DNA of 64,000 bases from Rummeliibacillus sp044763875 (GTDB taxonomy: Bacteria > Bacillota > Bacilli > Bacillales_A > Planococcaceae), in assembly GCF_044763875.1 (NCBI RefSeq), contig NZ_JBIWGZ010000002.1:620001-684000 (forward strand). The letters run 5' to 3'. Positions 53,271-62,638 of the stretch are shown here, piece after piece (the first letter of the stretch is position 1; the number at the start of each line of letters is the position of its first letter). Made by a program: the position numbers and the translations under genes. The notes under the pieces were generated by a model. That model was given only the letters and a program-made list of their open reading frames with translations. It had not been told where the DNA came from and ran no database searches.

Positions 53271-54194
53271 CTATTTTTTAATCAATTCAAGATCAACTGG
53301 GATAGATTTTGCTACTTTTTCACCTTTAAGTGATTTTACAGCTGTATCTACTGCTATTTTACCGATTTCAGTTGGTTTTTGGGCAATTGTTGCAGACAAT
53401 TTACCTTGTTTAACTGCTTTTTGAGCATCGTCAGTAGCGTCAAAACCTACTACTTTAATATCTTTGTGAGCAGCTTCGATTGCTTCAAGGGCACCTAGAG
53501 CCATTTCGTCATTGTGTGCGAATACACCTTTGATGTCTGGGTTCGATTGAAGAATGTTTTCCATTACTGTTAAACCTTCAGAACGGTTGAAGTTGGCAGT
53601 TTGAGATTTTACTACTTTTAAGTCTTTATCAGCTACTTTGTGGAAACCTTCACCACGGTCACGAGCTGCAGATGAACCAGCTACTCCTTCAAGTTCAGCA
53701 ACTTTTGCACCTTTGCCTACTAATTCTTCTAAGTATTGGCCAGCCATTTCGCCACCTTTTACGTTGTCTGATGCGATGTGTGATACAACTTTACCGCCAT
53801 CAGAAGAACGGTCAACAGTGATAACAGGAATATTGGCATCATTTGCAGATTGTACTGCTGAAGCAACTGCTTCTGAATCTGTTGGGTTAATGATGATTAA
53901 GTCTACTTTTTGTTGGATTAAGTCTTCTACGTCAGAAGCTTGTTTTGAAGCATTGTCTTGTGCATCTACCACTGTTAAATCTACTTTATCTTTTTTCGCT
54001 TCTGCTTTTGCACCGTCAGATAGTGTTACGAAGAATGGGTTGTTTAATGTTGAAACTGACATACCAATTTTCATATCATCTGTAGATTTTTTTGCTGCTT
54101 TATCAGATGATGAGCTATCACCATTTGGTGACATAGAACATGCGCCTAGTAGTAGTGAAGCTGATAATGCTAAAGTCCAAGATAGTTTTTTCAT
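53271..54194 (-). CDS. rbsB: Ribose ABC transporter, substrate-binding lipoprotein
   Basis: 307 residues. Lipoprotein signal with lipobox LLLGAC (Cys19), then a Ser/Asp-rich tether and a type-I periplasmic-binding-protein fold: IGMSVSTLNNPFFVTLSDGAKAEA, INPTDSEAVASAVQSANDANIP, VTVDRSSDG, HIASDNVKGG, FAHNDEMALGALEAI and VGFDATDDA. It captures D-ribose outside the cell and delivers it to RbsC. Last gene of rbsRKDACB; 15 bp after rbsC, with GGAGAG between. The operon terminator follows. Confidence 0.96.
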   Translation of the reverse strand: MKKLSWTLALSASLLLGACSMSPNGDSSSSDKAAKKSTDDMKIGMSVSTLNNPFFVTLSDGAKAEAKKDKVDLTVVDAQDNASKQASDVEDLIQQKVDLIIINPTDSEAVASAVQSANDANIPVITVDRSSDGGKVVSHIASDNVKGGEMAGQYLEELVGKGAKVAELEGVAGSSAARDRGEGFHKVADKDLKVVKSQTANFNRSEGLTVMENILQSNPDIKGVFAHNDEMALGALEAIEAAHKDIKVVGFDATDDAQKAVKQGKLSATIAQKPTEIGKIAVDTAVKSLKGEKVAKSIPVDLELIKK

Positions 54195-54209
54195 TGTATT
54201 GATACTCTC

Positions 54210-55145
54210 CTATGCTGTTTTTTTACGGTCAAGAAGTACCGCGATTAATATTACGACACCCTTCACAACTTGTTGGAAGAATGAAGATACCCCAATCAGA
54301 TTTAAACCATTGTTTAGTACACCGATGATTAACACACCCACTAATGTACCGAAAATCCAACCACGACCACCTGTTAACGAAGTACCACCTAGTACAACTG
54401 CAGCGATGGCATCAAGTTCATATGATTCACCGGCTGTTGGTTGAGCTGAATTAAGACGAGAAGTTAAGATTAAAGCAGATAGTGCTGCAAGCATACCTGT
54501 AAGTGAGTAAACAGCGATTGTTACGCGGTCTACATTGATACCTGAAAGACGAGATGCTTCTTCGTTACCACCGATCGCATATACACGACGACCAAATGTT
54601 GTTTTACGTAAGATAAAGTAAAGGACAAAGAATGCCACGATCATCGTGATAACAGGTACGGGAATTCCTAAGAAATACCCTTTACCGAACATTTGGAAGG
54701 CCATTGAATCACCAAGGCCGGATACTGGTTTACCATCTGTATAAACAAGTGTTATACCACGATAGATTGTCATTGTTGCTAATGTTGCGATGAATGGCGC
54801 AACTTTCCCTTTTGCAATGATGACACCGTTGACTGCACCAAGCACTGCCCCTAGCGCTAATCCGATAAGCATTGCTAAAATTGGATCCATACCGCTTGCA
54901 AGCATACCAGCACTAATTGCACCAGTTAAGGCTAGGGTTGATCCGACTGATAAATCGATACCGCCAGTTAAGATAACAAAAGTCATCCCGAATGCGATTA
55001 ACGCACTAACTGATACTTGACGAAGTACGTTGAAAATATTTGTAGCTGTTAAAAAGCTAGGGCTCATAATTGAAATAATAATGATAATTAATAGGAGCCC
55101 TAGTAGTGGTCCAAGTTTTTGGATTAAATCTTTAGATTTGGACAA
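54210..55145 (-). CDS. rbsC: Ribose ABC transporter, permease
   Basis: 311 residues, about ten hydrophobic helices. Conserved segments: LRQVSVSALIAFGMTFVILTGGIDLSVGS, IATLATMTIYRG, YAIGGNEEASRLSGI (contact loop for the ATPase), and AVVLGGTSLTGGRG. Forms the membrane channel for ribose. Start: TTG 55145 is 7-8 nt after GGAGGTGA, which lies inside the last codons of rbsA. This gives a 14-bp overlap with rbsA; the longer ORF start at 55166 has no site. Confidence 0.96.
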   Translation of the reverse strand: MSKSKDLIQKLGPLLGLLLIIIIISIMSPSFLTATNIFNVLRQVSVSALIAFGMTFVILTGGIDLSVGSTLALTGAISAGMLASGMDPILAMLIGLALGAVLGAVNGVIIAKGKVAPFIATLATMTIYRGITLVYTDGKPVSGLGDSMAFQMFGKGYFLGIPVPVITMIVAFFVLYFILRKTTFGRRVYAIGGNEEASRLSGINVDRVTIAVYSLTGMLAALSALILTSRLNSAQPTAGESYELDAIAAVVLGGTSLTGGRGWIFGTLVGVLIIGVLNNGLNLIGVSSFFQQVVKGVVILIAVLLDRKKTA

Positions 55146-56628
55146 CTTTGTCACCTCCAGTGGCATAAAACATAATTTTTTCTTGTGTCATTTCTTCTTT
55201 TGTGACTTCACCAGTGATTTTACCTTCATGCATAACAAGCACTCGATCAGCCATACCGATGACTTCTGGTAACTCTGACGAAATCATTAAAATCGCTACA
55301 CCTTGTTCTGCAAGGTCATTAATAATTTGATAAATTTCTTTTTTTGCACCGATATCGACACCACGAGTTGGTTCATCTAATATTAAAATTTTCGGTTCAT
55401 CACCTAACCATTTGGCGATTACCACTTTTTGTTGGTTACCACCACTCAATGATTTTGCAGTTTGTGCAGCACCTGATGTACGAACCCCAAGTTTTTTAAT
55501 AAGCTTATCTACAAAACTCGTTTCCTTTTTACGATCGATAATACCTAATCTAGAAGCTTTATCTAAGTTTGTTAGCATAATATTTTCTTTAATCGAAAAA
55601 TCAACTACTAACCCTTCTGATTTACGGTCTTCTGTTACATAGCCAATGCCATGTTTTTTCGCTTGAAGCGGATTGGAAATTTTCACCTTTTTCCCATCTA
55701 TGAATATTTCACCTTTGTTCATTTTTCGATAGCCAAATAATGCTTGTGCAACTTCTGTACGACCAGCACCCATCAAACCAGCGATACCAAGGACTTCACC
55801 TTTTCGTATCTGGAAGTTAATACCTTCGCAATATCCATTCCTTGTAAGCCCTTTCACTTCGAGCTTAACATCGCCGATTATTGCTTTTCGTTCTGGGAAT
55901 CGGTCACCAAGTTCACGTCCAACCATCATTTTGACAATTTCATCGAAAGTTGTTTCTTTAATGACGCGAACGCCAACATATTGACCATCTCGTAAAATCG
56001 TAATGCGATCACAAATAGCAAAAATTTCTTCCATACGGTGTGAAATATAGACAAAGGAAACACCTTGAGATTGTAGTTTACGAATGGTTTTAAATAACGT
56101 TTCAATTTCACGATCTGTTAAGGCTGCTGTCGGTTCATCCATAATGATAACTTTGGCATGCGTCTCAATTGCTTTAGCAATTTCAATAATTTGTTGTTTC
56201 CCAACAGATAATTGTCCAGCAGGTGTTTTTACATCAATTGTTAAACCGAGTTGGCTGAGAATACGACTAGCTTCTTTATTCATTTCTTTCGTTTTTAAAA
56301 TGCCTGATTTGCCAATCGTTTGTTCATTTCCTAAGAATAAGTTTTCAGCAACTGTTAGATCGGGTAAAATATTAAGCTCCTGATGGATCACTGCAATCCC
56401 CATTGCTTCGGCTTCTTTAGGTGATTTAAAATGAACCTCTTGTCCATTTACTTTAATAATGCCTGCATCACGCTCGTAAATCCCCGTTAAAATTTTCATT
56501 AGCGTTGACTTACCAGCTCCATTTTCACCCATTAATGCATGGATTTCTCCATCTGCAAGTGAAAATTGTACATCCTTCAACACGACATTACCGCTAAAGG
56601 CTTTATCAATGCCTGTGATTTCAATCAT
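55132..56628 (-). CDS. rbsA: Ribose ABC transporter, double-ATPase subunit
   Basis: 498 residues, two fused ABC ATPase domains. First: Walker A GENGAGKST, signature LSVGKQQ, Walker B VIIMDEPTAAL. Second: degenerate Walker A GLMGAGRTE, signature LSGGNQQ, Walker B ILILDEPTRGVD. The degenerate second P-loop is normal for RbsA/MglA-type sugar ATPases. Powers ribose import with RbsB and RbsC. ATG 56628 with GAGGTGGTGAG upstream; 17 bp after rbsD. Overlaps rbsC. Confidence 0.96.
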   Translation of the reverse strand: MIEITGIDKAFSGNVVLKDVQFSLADGEIHALMGENGAGKSTLMKILTGIYERDAGIIKVNGQEVHFKSPKEAEAMGIAVIHQELNILPDLTVAENLFLGNEQTIGKSGILKTKEMNKEASRILSQLGLTIDVKTPAGQLSVGKQQIIEIAKAIETHAKVIIMDEPTAALTDREIETLFKTIRKLQSQGVSFVYISHRMEEIFAICDRITILRDGQYVGVRVIKETTFDEIVKMMVGRELGDRFPERKAIIGDVKLEVKGLTRNGYCEGINFQIRKGEVLGIAGLMGAGRTEVAQALFGYRKMNKGEIFIDGKKVKISNPLQAKKHGIGYVTEDRKSEGLVVDFSIKENIMLTNLDKASRLGIIDRKKETSFVDKLIKKLGVRTSGAAQTAKSLSGGNQQKVVIAKWLGDEPKILILDEPTRGVDIGAKKEIYQIINDLAEQGVAILMISSELPEVIGMADRVLVMHEGKITGEVTKEEMTQEKIMFYATGGDKVVQI

Positions 56629-56645
56629 TCGGTCTCACCACCTCG

Positions 56646-57038
56646 TTAAAATATAACGCCTGATTGCAAAATGATATTTGCAAACGGTGTTGCTTCGCCA
56701 GTACGAATAATTACTTTTGCTTTAGATGAAAGTTCCTTTAGCTCCTCGTGGCTAACTGTTTCAATTGGAACGTAAAGAACTTGTTGAACAAGACTGTGTA
56801 GTGCCGTATTTTGACCTTCCATCTCTTGTGCAATCACAGCTTTTTCAGCTTTAAAATCATCTAAAACTACTTCTAAAATATCTGCGAAACTAGGCTTTCC
56901 TAATGTATAAGCTAAATCTATACAAGGAACGCCATCTGGAATCGGCAAACCACAATCAGCAATAACGATTGTGTCCGTATGACCAATCTTGGCAAAGATT
57001 CCAGCAAGCTCGCGATTTAAAATTCCATGCTTTTTCAC
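56646..57038 (-). CDS. rbsD: D-ribose pyranase
   Basis: 130 residues, the family's standard size. Converts beta-pyranose to beta-furanose ribose forms before phosphorylation. Signature KKHGILNRELAGIFAKIGHTDTIVIADCGLPIPDG with the catalytic His in GHTD, plus IIRTGEATPFANIIL at the C-terminus. Start overlaps the rbsK stop by 4 bp (ATGA), so the genes are coupled. Confidence 0.97.
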   Translation of the reverse strand: MKKHGILNRELAGIFAKIGHTDTIVIADCGLPIPDGVPCIDLAYTLGKPSFADILEVVLDDFKAEKAVIAQEMEGQNTALHSLVQQVLYVPIETVSHEELKELSSKAKVIIRTGEATPFANIILQSGVIF

Positions 57039-57919
57039 AATGACTGTCCTCCCAAGCGACTTTCTACCATTTGAAGTGTTGGCATTCCACCTTGAGCTCC
57101 AAATTTTTCGACTGATAATGATGCCGCTATGTTGGCAAATCGAACTGCCTCTTTGAGAGATTGTCCAGATGTTACCGCATATGCTAAGGCACCGTTGAAT
57201 GTGTCACCTGCACCAGTCGTATCAACCGCTTGTGTTTTAAATCCTTCTACGAAAATATGCTCTTTGCCATCAAAATAACGAGCACCATTAGAGCCGAGTG
57301 TCACGATTAATTTGTTTGGGTATTTTTCTAATGTGTTTTCTAAATCACCTGAGAAAATATCTGCACATTCTGTTTCATTTGGTGTGATATAGCTGATTAA
57401 CTCCATCCATGATGCATCAAAGTTTTCTGATGGTGCAGGATTTAGCAATACTGGCACACCGAGTTCTTTGCAAAGATTTAATGTGTATTGAACCGTTTCT
57501 GCTGGTATTTCAAGTTGCATGATGACCATTTCACTTTGCTCAATAATTTCTTTAGCAGCATCAATTTCTGTTGATGTTACTAAACCATTTGCTCCTGGAA
57601 CAACAATAATACGATTATCATTTTGATAGAGTAGTATATTGGCAATACCAGTAGCTGCTTTCGTTGTGGTAGATACATATTGTGTATGAATACCTTCAGC
57701 CTTTAAATTATTTGTTAGTTCTTGGCCAAAGCCATCTTCACCAACCGCACCTACCATATGTAAGTCTGCTCCAAGTCTTGCAGCTGCTACTGCTTGGTTT
57801 GCTCCTTTACCACCTGGTACTGTTTCAAAACGATTACCTAAAACCGTCTCACCTTGTTTAGGGAAAATTGTTGTATCAACTACTAAATCCATATTGATAC
57901 TACCTACCACAGTAATCAT
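57035..57919 (-). CDS. rbsK: Ribokinase
   Basis: 294 residues, PfkB family. GSINMDLVV at the N-terminus, VPGGKGANQAVAAARLGA (substrate-binding glycine-rich motif), TLGSNGARYF, and DTTGAGDTFNGALAYA with the catalytic Asp and anion hole. Phosphorylates ribose to ribose 5-phosphate. 11 bp after rbsR in the same operon; overlaps rbsD by 4 bp. Confidence 0.97.
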   Translation of the reverse strand: MITVVGSINMDLVVDTTIFPKQGETVLGNRFETVPGGKGANQAVAAARLGADLHMVGAVGEDGFGQELTNNLKAEGIHTQYVSTTTKAATGIANILLYQNDNRIIVVPGANGLVTSTEIDAAKEIIEQSEMVIMQLEIPAETVQYTLNLCKELGVPVLLNPAPSENFDASWMELISYITPNETECADIFSGDLENTLEKYPNKLIVTLGSNGARYFDGKEHIFVEGFKTQAVDTTGAGDTFNGALAYAVTSGQSLKEAVRFANIAASLSVEKFGAQGGMPTLQMVESRLGGQSL

Positions 57920-57930
57920 GAAATCTCTCC

Positions 57931-58905
57931 TTATTTCGTAGAACTTCTAACAACTAATGTTGCAGGTAATTCGATTAAATTATTTTCAATTACCTCGTCT
58001 TCAATTTTTTTAATGAGCAATTCAGTAGCGACGGTGCCGAGTTTGTAAATATCTTGTGCAACCGTCGTCAATTCTGGTGTTAATAGTTTTCCAATACTGA
58101 TCCCGTCAAATCCTACTAATTGAAGATCGCCAGGAATTTGAATGCCTAGTGAATGCGCTGCTTTCATCGCACCAATCGCAGATGCATCACTTGTCGCGAA
58201 TATACCATCAACTGTTTCATGTGTTTTTAGAAATTCAAATGCTCTATGCTCTGCTTCATCAAAATCAAATAAACTTGTAATGATATCTGTTTTTATATTT
58301 GGATAGTGACCGATTGTTTCAATAAACCCTTTCATTCGATCTTCTGCAACATCTAATCCTATGGGACCTCGCATACAAAGTATGTGTTTGCATCCTCTTT
58401 CTATTAAATATTCCGTTGCAATTTTCGCTCCATCAACATTTTTCGTTGTCACAGTCGGAATGGACGGATCTAATCGTCTGTCGAGAGCAACAATCGGTAA
58501 TTGAATATTACGATAATAATTCGCTTCTAGATGATTCGTCGTCACAATAAATCCTGCAGCATACTTTTGCTGCAGTGATTCTATATAATGAATTTCTTTT
58601 TCTTTCTGTTCTCCCGAATTACACAGCACAACAGTATAGCCATTTGCAAACGCTGTATCTTCCACAGCTCTAGCTAACTCAGGAAAAAATGGGTTGGTAA
58701 TGTCCGGTACAAGTAAACCAATGATATTAGTCTTTTTTGTACTTAATGATCGAGCGAGCTGGTTTGGCTTATAATCTAACTCTGCTATCGCCTTTTCTAT
58801 TACTTGCTTCGCCTCTTCACTAACATAGCCTTTACCATTCAAATACCTGGAGACAGTAGCAACAGAAACGCCTGCACGTTTCCCTACATCCTTAATTGTT
58901 ACCAT
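57931..58905 (-). CDS. rbsR: LacI-family transcriptional repressor of the ribose operon
   Basis: 324 residues. N-terminal helix-turn-helix and hinge (TIKDVGKRAGVSVATVSRYLNG, about 3-24, then NQLARSLSTKKTNIIG) and a periplasmic-binding-protein-like effector domain (about 60-324; LLVPDITNPFFPELARAVED, FATSDASAIGAMKAAHSLG, QLVGFDGI). Represses the operon until ribose binds. First gene of rbsRKDACB, so it regulates itself; two operators lie 24-53 bp upstream of its start. ATG 58905 with AAGGAGG about 8 nt upstream. Confidence 0.95.
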   Translation of the reverse strand: MVTIKDVGKRAGVSVATVSRYLNGKGYVSEEAKQVIEKAIAELDYKPNQLARSLSTKKTNIIGLLVPDITNPFFPELARAVEDTAFANGYTVVLCNSGEQKEKEIHYIESLQQKYAAGFIVTTNHLEANYYRNIQLPIVALDRRLDPSIPTVTTKNVDGAKIATEYLIERGCKHILCMRGPIGLDVAEDRMKGFIETIGHYPNIKTDIITSLFDFDEAEHRAFEFLKTHETVDGIFATSDASAIGAMKAAHSLGIQIPGDLQLVGFDGISIGKLLTPELTTVAQDIYKLGTVATELLIKKIEDEVIENNLIELPATLVVRSSTK

Positions 58906-58928
58906 ATTTCTCCTCCTTCGCGGCTGTG

Positions 58929-58958
58929 TGTAACCGATTACATATGTAACCGATTACA
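58929..58958. promoter_or_regulatory. Tandem LacI-family/cre operators of the rbs operon
   Basis: Two identical copies of TGTAACCGATTACA (58929-58942 and 58945-58958), 16 bp centre to centre, with the central CG typical of LacI-type operators. Each also fits the catabolite element consensus TGWAANCGNTNWCA at every position. They overlap the transcription start region just downstream of the -10 box, a classical position for repression. Confidence 0.85.
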
Positions 58959-58962
58959 CATT

Positions 58963-58991
58963 AATATACTGAAATCCTCCTAATATGTCAA
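58963..58991 (-). promoter_or_regulatory. Sigma-A-type promoter of the rbs operon
   Basis: Minus strand: TTGACA (58986-58991), a 17-bp spacer, TATATT (58963-58968). The -35 is consensus and the -10 differs at one position. Beyond it, 58992-59401 is gene-free, AT-rich, with no element recognised. Confidence 0.9.
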
Positions 58992-59401
58992 CACAATAAG
59001 AGAATTATGTCATACTATATGTTATTTTTCTCATAAGAGAGTATATGTATTTCTTTAGGTTTTAGTATTTATGGTAATTTGGGTGTGTTTTTAGGAGATT
59101 CAATTAAAAAAAATTTCTTTCTATATATTTATTCGTGAAAATTTATTTAATAAGGATATACTATTCATTTAATTAGTACATATTAATCCATTTAAAAGTG
59201 CGTACCCTTTTAAAGTGAGTTGGAGGATTAATCATTTGAATAGAGTCATGAAATGATTACGAATTGAAACATACTGTTCGCGGCTCCCTTTAATTTATCA
59301 TTCTAGTTTTGGCCGCGATCTATAAAGAAGATTCTTGATTTTCATTTTTTCTCGCGTTCTCTCGCTTTCTATTCACATAAGATATATTTTTATTAAAAAT
59401 A

Positions 59402-59445
59402 GCAAAAAAACACCATCCGATTCCTAGTTCATCAGTTGGTGCTTT
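59402..59445 (-). terminator. Terminator of the repeat-module 5'-nucleotidase gene
   Basis: Minus strand: CACCAAC...GATGGTG stem over a long partly paired loop, followed by seven T. The stem is short, but position and T-run fit. Confidence 0.7.
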
Positions 59446-59452
59446 TATTTTT

Positions 59453-61633
59453 TTATTTCTTCACATCTACAATTCTTCCCTCAATCTTAGGTGAAATTGT
59501 CTTCAAATTCTTCAAGTGTTCTGCGAGGTTCTCCCAGTCTGATAAGCCTAGGTCTGTTACACGGCCTTCTGCATATGCTTTGGCGAATACTGTGTAGCTG
59601 TCTCCACCTTTTGCGGTGAAGGCGTTTGTTGCGATTTTGTAAGTTTGGTTATCTTGTATAGGTGTGTAGTTGCCATTTGCGTCTTTAAATGAGATGGAAA
59701 CTACTCGTTCACCTACTGGTTTTGATGAATCAAATTCAACTTTCCCTCCAGATACATGTAGGAATCCGCCGTTTTCTTTTGGATATGATTTCAAGCTGGT
59801 TTCAAAGGCTTCTTTTAATTCAGCACCTGTTAATGTCATCGTTGCTAGTGTGTTACCGAATGGGAGAACGGTGATTACTTCACCCACTGTAATATCACCA
59901 GCAGGAATAGCAGATCGAATACCACCACCATTTTGCAGTGCCATTACAATATCTTTATCATACGTTTTTGCTTTTGCTAGCATACCATCTGTAATGATGT
60001 TACCTAGAGCTGTTTCACTATTTCGTACGCTGATGCCATTGCCTTCCGCATTAGCTCTTGGGTTAGTAAGTTCACTTTCTGCTACCGCTTCAATTGACTT
60101 ACTAGAAATCTCTTTCAGTTTCTCCGAGTAATCTTTCAGCATCGCAGCTGCTTCTGGATCTTCTGGTAAATCAGCTGTCTTGATCAACTTACCATCTGAT
60201 TTCACGACTTTACCCGCATAATCGAACTCAACATCTACTGTTCCTAAAAAGTCACTATATTGAAAAGCTTGTACAATGACTGTTGGATCTTTTGCATTAT
60301 TGTTGGTATCTTTCTCTACGACCACAGGTTTATCCAGTTGTGTATGGCTATGTCCGCCAACGATTAAATCAATACCTTCTACAGATTCAGCTAATGTTAG
60401 ATCGTTGTCAACTGCTGGGTTATCGTCATAACCAATATGTGTTAAGGCAATAATTTTGTCGACACCTTTGCCTTCAAATGCCTTTACTGCCCTTTTAGCT
60501 TCCGCTATATAATTTTCAAAAGCAATGCTTCCAGGACTTGAAATATCTTTCGTCTCAGCTGTTGTTAACCCAAAGATACCTACTTTTTCACCGTTGATTT
60601 CTTTAATGATTCCATTGTAGATTTTGCCTTTTGCAGGGTCACTTGAGATTAGATCCGTGAATAAACCTGTAAAACGTGCATCCGCTGAGAAGTTTACATT
60701 GGCGCTAACGAATGGGAAGTTTGCTCCTTTGATGAAATCGGCAAGTGCTTGGTGCCCTTCTAGACTTGAGCCTAAATCAAACTCATGGTTACCAAAAGTC
60801 ATCGCATCATAGCCCAATGCGTTCATAAACTTAAGATCTGCTTGTCCTTTAAATTCATTGAAGTACAGTGTGCCACTAAATACGTCACCTGCATCTAGTA
60901 GCAATGAATTTGGCTTTTCGGCTCTAACATTTTTGATAGCGGTTGTTCTTTTTGCAATATTATCCAAGTGAGCATGCGTGTCATTTGTATGCATTACAGA
61001 TAACGTAAAGTTTTCCTTCTTGCCGTCCACTACTATGATTTCATTGCCTTCAGGTGTTTTGATAGTACCATTTGCGAGTTGTGAATTTTTGTACCAAAGC
61101 TTATTGAATTGGACAACACCCTTATTCAGAGTGGAACCGTTATAGAGTTTATCTTGATAAAGTACTAGACCTTTGTTCAATTTAGCACCGTCATACAGTT
61201 TACCTTTATAAACAATTTTACCTTTGTTCAAAGATCCACCGTTATATAATTTATCTTTGTAAACTGCGAGTCCTTTATTGACCTTACCTTTTACATAATA
61301 CTTCCCTGATTTCGAATCGATACCTGTAAATGCCTTACCATTTACATAATAGATTCCTTTATATTTACCTGTACTTTTTTTACCATTTATATAATAAATA
61401 TTACCTTTTATGCCCGTATACAATTTGCCATCTTTGTAAAGTTTGCTATTAAAAGTTTTAAAACCCTTCACAACTTTACCAGTTGATTTCTCGACAAATT
61501 TACTATGTGAAATTTTATAACTCGATGCTGCATCCGCTTCTACTTGTGTAACTCCTACAGCGCCTAATACTACTGCACTCCCTAAAATCAGCGATGCCAC
61601 CGGTTTAACAAATTTCAAATTATACTTTCCCAC
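59453..61633 (-). CDS. Exported 5'-nucleotidase with N-terminal Tyr/Gly repeat module
   Basis: 726 residues. Signal peptide about 1-36. Residues about 37-200 form the same kind of repeat module as the S-layer-like proteins: YKISHSKFVEKSTGKVVKGF, then units such as YYVNGKAFTG and LYNGSTLNKG. The 5'-nucleotidase part follows. The metallophosphatase half (about 208-460) has HTNDTHAH, LLDAGDVFSG, FGNHEFDLG, THIGYDDN and VGGHSHTQ; the C-terminal half has QNGGGIRSA and FTAKGGDSYTVFA. It releases nucleosides and phosphate outside the cell, probably held at the wall by the module (inference). Start GTG 61633 with AGGAGG 8 nt upstream. Single gene. Confidence 0.93.
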   Translation of the reverse strand: MGKYNLKFVKPVASLILGSAVVLGAVGVTQVEADAASSYKISHSKFVEKSTGKVVKGFKTFNSKLYKDGKLYTGIKGNIYYINGKKSTGKYKGIYYVNGKAFTGIDSKSGKYYVKGKVNKGLAVYKDKLYNGGSLNKGKIVYKGKLYDGAKLNKGLVLYQDKLYNGSTLNKGVVQFNKLWYKNSQLANGTIKTPEGNEIIVVDGKKENFTLSVMHTNDTHAHLDNIAKRTTAIKNVRAEKPNSLLLDAGDVFSGTLYFNEFKGQADLKFMNALGYDAMTFGNHEFDLGSSLEGHQALADFIKGANFPFVSANVNFSADARFTGLFTDLISSDPAKGKIYNGIIKEINGEKVGIFGLTTAETKDISSPGSIAFENYIAEAKRAVKAFEGKGVDKIIALTHIGYDDNPAVDNDLTLAESVEGIDLIVGGHSHTQLDKPVVVEKDTNNNAKDPTVIVQAFQYSDFLGTVDVEFDYAGKVVKSDGKLIKTADLPEDPEAAAMLKDYSEKLKEISSKSIEAVAESELTNPRANAEGNGISVRNSETALGNIITDGMLAKAKTYDKDIVMALQNGGGIRSAIPAGDITVGEVITVLPFGNTLATMTLTGAELKEAFETSLKSYPKENGGFLHVSGGKVEFDSSKPVGERVVSISFKDANGNYTPIQDNQTYKIATNAFTAKGGDSYTVFAKAYAEGRVTDLGLSDWENLAEHLKNLKTISPKIEGRIVDVKK

Positions 61634-61865
61634 TCAACCATCCTCCTAGTTTATCAGTGAATTGTACGATTACTCTTACAATCTCTAACGTATGCAAGGA
61701 TCTAGGAAAATATCTATTTTATTCATAAATATATATATTACATTTACAATATTTTTATATTGCATAAATAAATAGAGCTGGAATTGCAAAGACTAAATTG
61801 TAGAGAATCGTGTAGGTGACAGACACCACTTTACAACAAACACCACTTCAATAGGAGGTAATATA

Positions 61866-62513
61866 ATGAAAATATTTTTGAATTCTGTAGTAATATTCAT
61901 GGCTTTATTCTTATTATTCTCCCCATCAAGAATTAACGATTCGTCACCGGTCTTAGTATCTGCATCGACTTCAACAATTCCGAAGATTACTATTAAGAAT
62001 TATAAAAATAACAAAAACTTTCAGTATGCAGTCATTAGTGGAAAGGAATACGATGCAGCTAATAATCAAATGTTGAAATATGTAGCAAGTATCTACAAAG
62101 CTGATCAAAAATTAAAACTGGAAGATTCTAAATATGCAGCCTATAGCATTAGCAAAGTGAAGTTCAATCAGGATAATAAAATCAGCATTTCTTACATTAA
62201 TGCATTTTATCAAGGCGGAGCACATGATGATGTCACAATGACGGTATTCAATTTCTATAAAGGTAATAACATTACATTACAAAAAGCATTCAAAAATTCA
62301 AAAGCCTATTCCGAAGCAGATAAATATGTAAAAAGTTATGTTCTAAATCATCCTTATCAATATCCGTTAGCAAATCGGTATACTAAAATGTATAATCACC
62401 AATTCTATTGGACACCAAAAGGTATCAACATTGTATTTGATCCTTATGAATTAGATTCTTTTGCAGCAGGTTTTAAATATGTTCCTGTTCCTCAAATATA
62501 TTTAAAATACTAA
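61866..62513 (+). CDS. Exported DUF3298-type protein
   Basis: 215 residues. Signal peptide or anchor about 1-34. The mature part has a DUF4163-like strand region followed by DUF3298: NAFYQGGAHDDVTMTVFNF (about 118-136), ITLQKAF, and the C-terminal FYWTPKGINIVFDPYELDSFAAGF. These domains occur in RsiV-like anti-sigma factors and PdaC-type deacetylases, where they bind lysozyme or wall ligands; no partner domain is present here. ATG 61866 with a perfect AGGAGGTAA 7 nt away. It is divergent from the 5'-nucleotidase gene. Confidence 0.82.
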   Translation: MKIFLNSVVIFMALFLLFSPSRINDSSPVLVSASTSTIPKITIKNYKNNKNFQYAVISGKEYDAANNQMLKYVASIYKADQKLKLEDSKYAAYSISKVKFNQDNKISISYINAFYQGGAHDDVTMTVFNFYKGNNITLQKAFKNSKAYSEADKYVKSYVLNHPYQYPLANRYTKMYNHQFYWTPKGINIVFDPYELDSFAAGFKYVPVPQIYLKY

Positions 62514-62561
62514 ATTTGCACATTCTAAATTCCTATATCAGATATCTAAAATAAAAAAAGA

Positions 62562-62597
62562 AATGAACTCTGTAGAAAATTCTATAGGGTTCTTTAT
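62562..62597 (+). terminator. Probable terminator of the DUF3298 gene
   Basis: GAACTCTGTAG pairs with CTATAGGGTTC with two mismatches over a 6-nt loop, followed by TTTATCGTTTT. Moderate quality. Confidence 0.6.
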
Positions 62598-62638
62598 CGT
62601 TTTATAAAATTGCTTGCAACATCCAAATAAACTATTTC

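Noticed and set aside
53665..54200. Long plus-strand ORF opposite rbsB
   Set aside because: Antisense shadow of rbsB; no ribosome binding site, and the rbs operon on the minus strand is unambiguous.
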